Positions 4,924-5,440 of a stretch of DNA of 5,440 nucleotides are shown here, in pieces. Every line of letters begins with the position of its first letter. Within the stretch, counting starts at the first letter, position 1. Below the pieces are notes generated by a model. The model worked only from the letters and a program-made list of their open reading frames with translations, did not search any database and was not told where the DNA came from. The stretch comes from Ramlibacter sp. (GTDB lineage Bacteria; Pseudomonadota; Gammaproteobacteria; Burkholderiales; Burkholderiaceae_C): contig JANXVP010000581.1 of the NCBI GenBank assembly GCA_025351615.1, positions 1 through 5,440 on the forward strand. Reading direction: 5' to 3'. Made by a program: the position numbers and the translations under genes.

Positions 4924-5440
4924 ATGCCAAGCAAACTCAAGAAGGGCTACTTCGTGCGCGGCAAGTTCGTCGCCGAGGGCAGCGAACTGGATCTTGAGCT
5001 CAAGGCTGAGCTCAAGGGCACCACGCAAGCCAGCAAGACCGACCTCAAGCGTGAAAGCACCGAGCTGCAGAAGCTGGGTGAAGAACTGCTGACCCTGCGC
5101 GTCGACCTGATGGACCGGTTGCAACTGTCCGACAAGCTGCTCGAGGCACTGGCTGAAGTGCGCCGCATCACGAACTTCGAAGGCCGGCGGCGGCAGATGC
5201 AATATGTCGGCAAGCTGATGCGCCTGCTCGAGCCCGAGACCCTTCAAGCCGCACGCGACGCGCTGCAAGAGCAGAACAAGGGCTCGGCGCGCGAGACTCA
5301 GGCGCTGCACCTGGCAGAGCAATGGCGCGAGAACCTGGTGGCCGACGAAGACGCGCTTTCGCGCTGGCTGCTTCAGTTTCCGGACACCGACACGCAGCAG
5401 CTGCGCGCCCTGATCCGCCAGGCCCGCAAGGACAACCCGC
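4924..5440 (+). CDS. darP: Ribosome-associated protein DarP/YjgA (3' truncated by window)
   Basis: The frame runs from ATG 4924 off the right edge, showing 172 residues without a stop; E. coli YjgA/DarP has 183, so little is missing. DarP is a cytosolic protein associated with the 50S ribosomal subunit that acts in its late assembly. Family signatures are SKTDLKRESTELQKLGEEL (residues 37-55), the hallmark FEGRRRQMQYVGKLMR (85-100) that matches EGRRRQLQLIGK of E. coli, and FPDTDTQQLRALIRQARKD (152-170). The acidic-poor N-terminal segment PSKLKKGYFVRGKFVAEGSE (2-21) differs from the acidic E. coli N terminus and looks like the form seen in Burkholderiales. The protein is predicted to be mostly helical and highly charged. 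No ribosome binding site is evident in the pyrimidine-rich bases before the ATG. Divergent neighbour: pmbA. Identity is firm. Confidence 0.95.
   Translation, partial: MPSKLKKGYFVRGKFVAEGSELDLELKAELKGTTQASKTDLKRESTELQKLGEELLTLRVDLMDRLQLSDKLLEALAEVRRITNFEGRRRQMQYVGKLMRLLEPETLQAARDALQEQNKGSARETQALHLAEQWRENLVADEDALSRWLLQFPDTDTQQLRALIRQARKDNP

Noticed and set aside
4861..5322. Upstream in-frame extension of pmbA by 154 codons
   Set aside because: It is fully antisense to darP, which has strong family motifs, and pmbA homology begins at the ATG at 4860.
1..5440. A hidden novel defence or mobile system
   Set aside because: Nearly all of the window is explained by recognisable genes on both strands. 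The largest gap (2370-2619) is accounted for by control signals, and no integrase, transposase, toxin, nuclease or repeat array was found.

Overview
This is a compact, high-GC chromosomal window. It most resembles a betaproteobacterium of the order Burkholderiales. The evidence for that is a 70-residue bS21 of the betaproteobacterial type, an orphan Bug/TctC-type solute-binding protein (a family greatly expanded in Burkholderiales), an rpsU-yqeY pair, and a divergent pmbA/darP (yjgA) pair. Species cannot be named from this sequence alone. No tRNA, rRNA, CRISPR array, insertion sequence, phage gene or resistance gene was seen.

Layout, left to right. Positions 1-549 (+) hold the C-terminal part of a BaiN/HI0933-like flavoprotein. 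Its end overlaps by 14 bp the end of a convergent two-gene minus-strand unit. That unit is transcribed from about 2.4 kb leftwards: first a crotonase-superfamily (enoyl-CoA hydratase/isomerase-like) protein (2369-1560), then, after 22 bp, a secreted Bug-family periplasmic binding protein (1537-536). The pair looks like a small catabolic operon coupling capture of a small organic acid to acyl-CoA metabolism. The crotonase lacks both classical hydratase glutamates.

Positions 2370-2619 are a divergent control region. It holds a 19-bp dyad just upstream of the crotonase start and, on the + strand, a consensus TATAAT box feeding a structured leader for rpsU (2620-2832). That leader has no recognisable Shine-Dalgarno sequence. 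A probable intrinsic terminator (2883-2912) separates rpsU from yqeY (2960-3406), which has its own good ribosome binding site. The expected dnaG and rpoD do not follow. Instead, a short intergenic stretch with a palindromic, repeat-like sequence leads to the convergent pmbA/tldE gene (4860-3484, minus). A 63-bp divergent spacer separates pmbA from darP/yjgA (4924 onward, +), which runs off the right edge.

Functionally the right half is housekeeping: a ribosomal protein, a GatB-related small protein, half of the TldD/TldE protease, and a ribosome-assembly factor. The left half is accessory metabolism. I found no convincing undescribed multi-gene system. The most worthwhile oddities are the crotonase active-site substitutions, the SD-less hairpin leader of rpsU and the dyad upstream of the crotonase.
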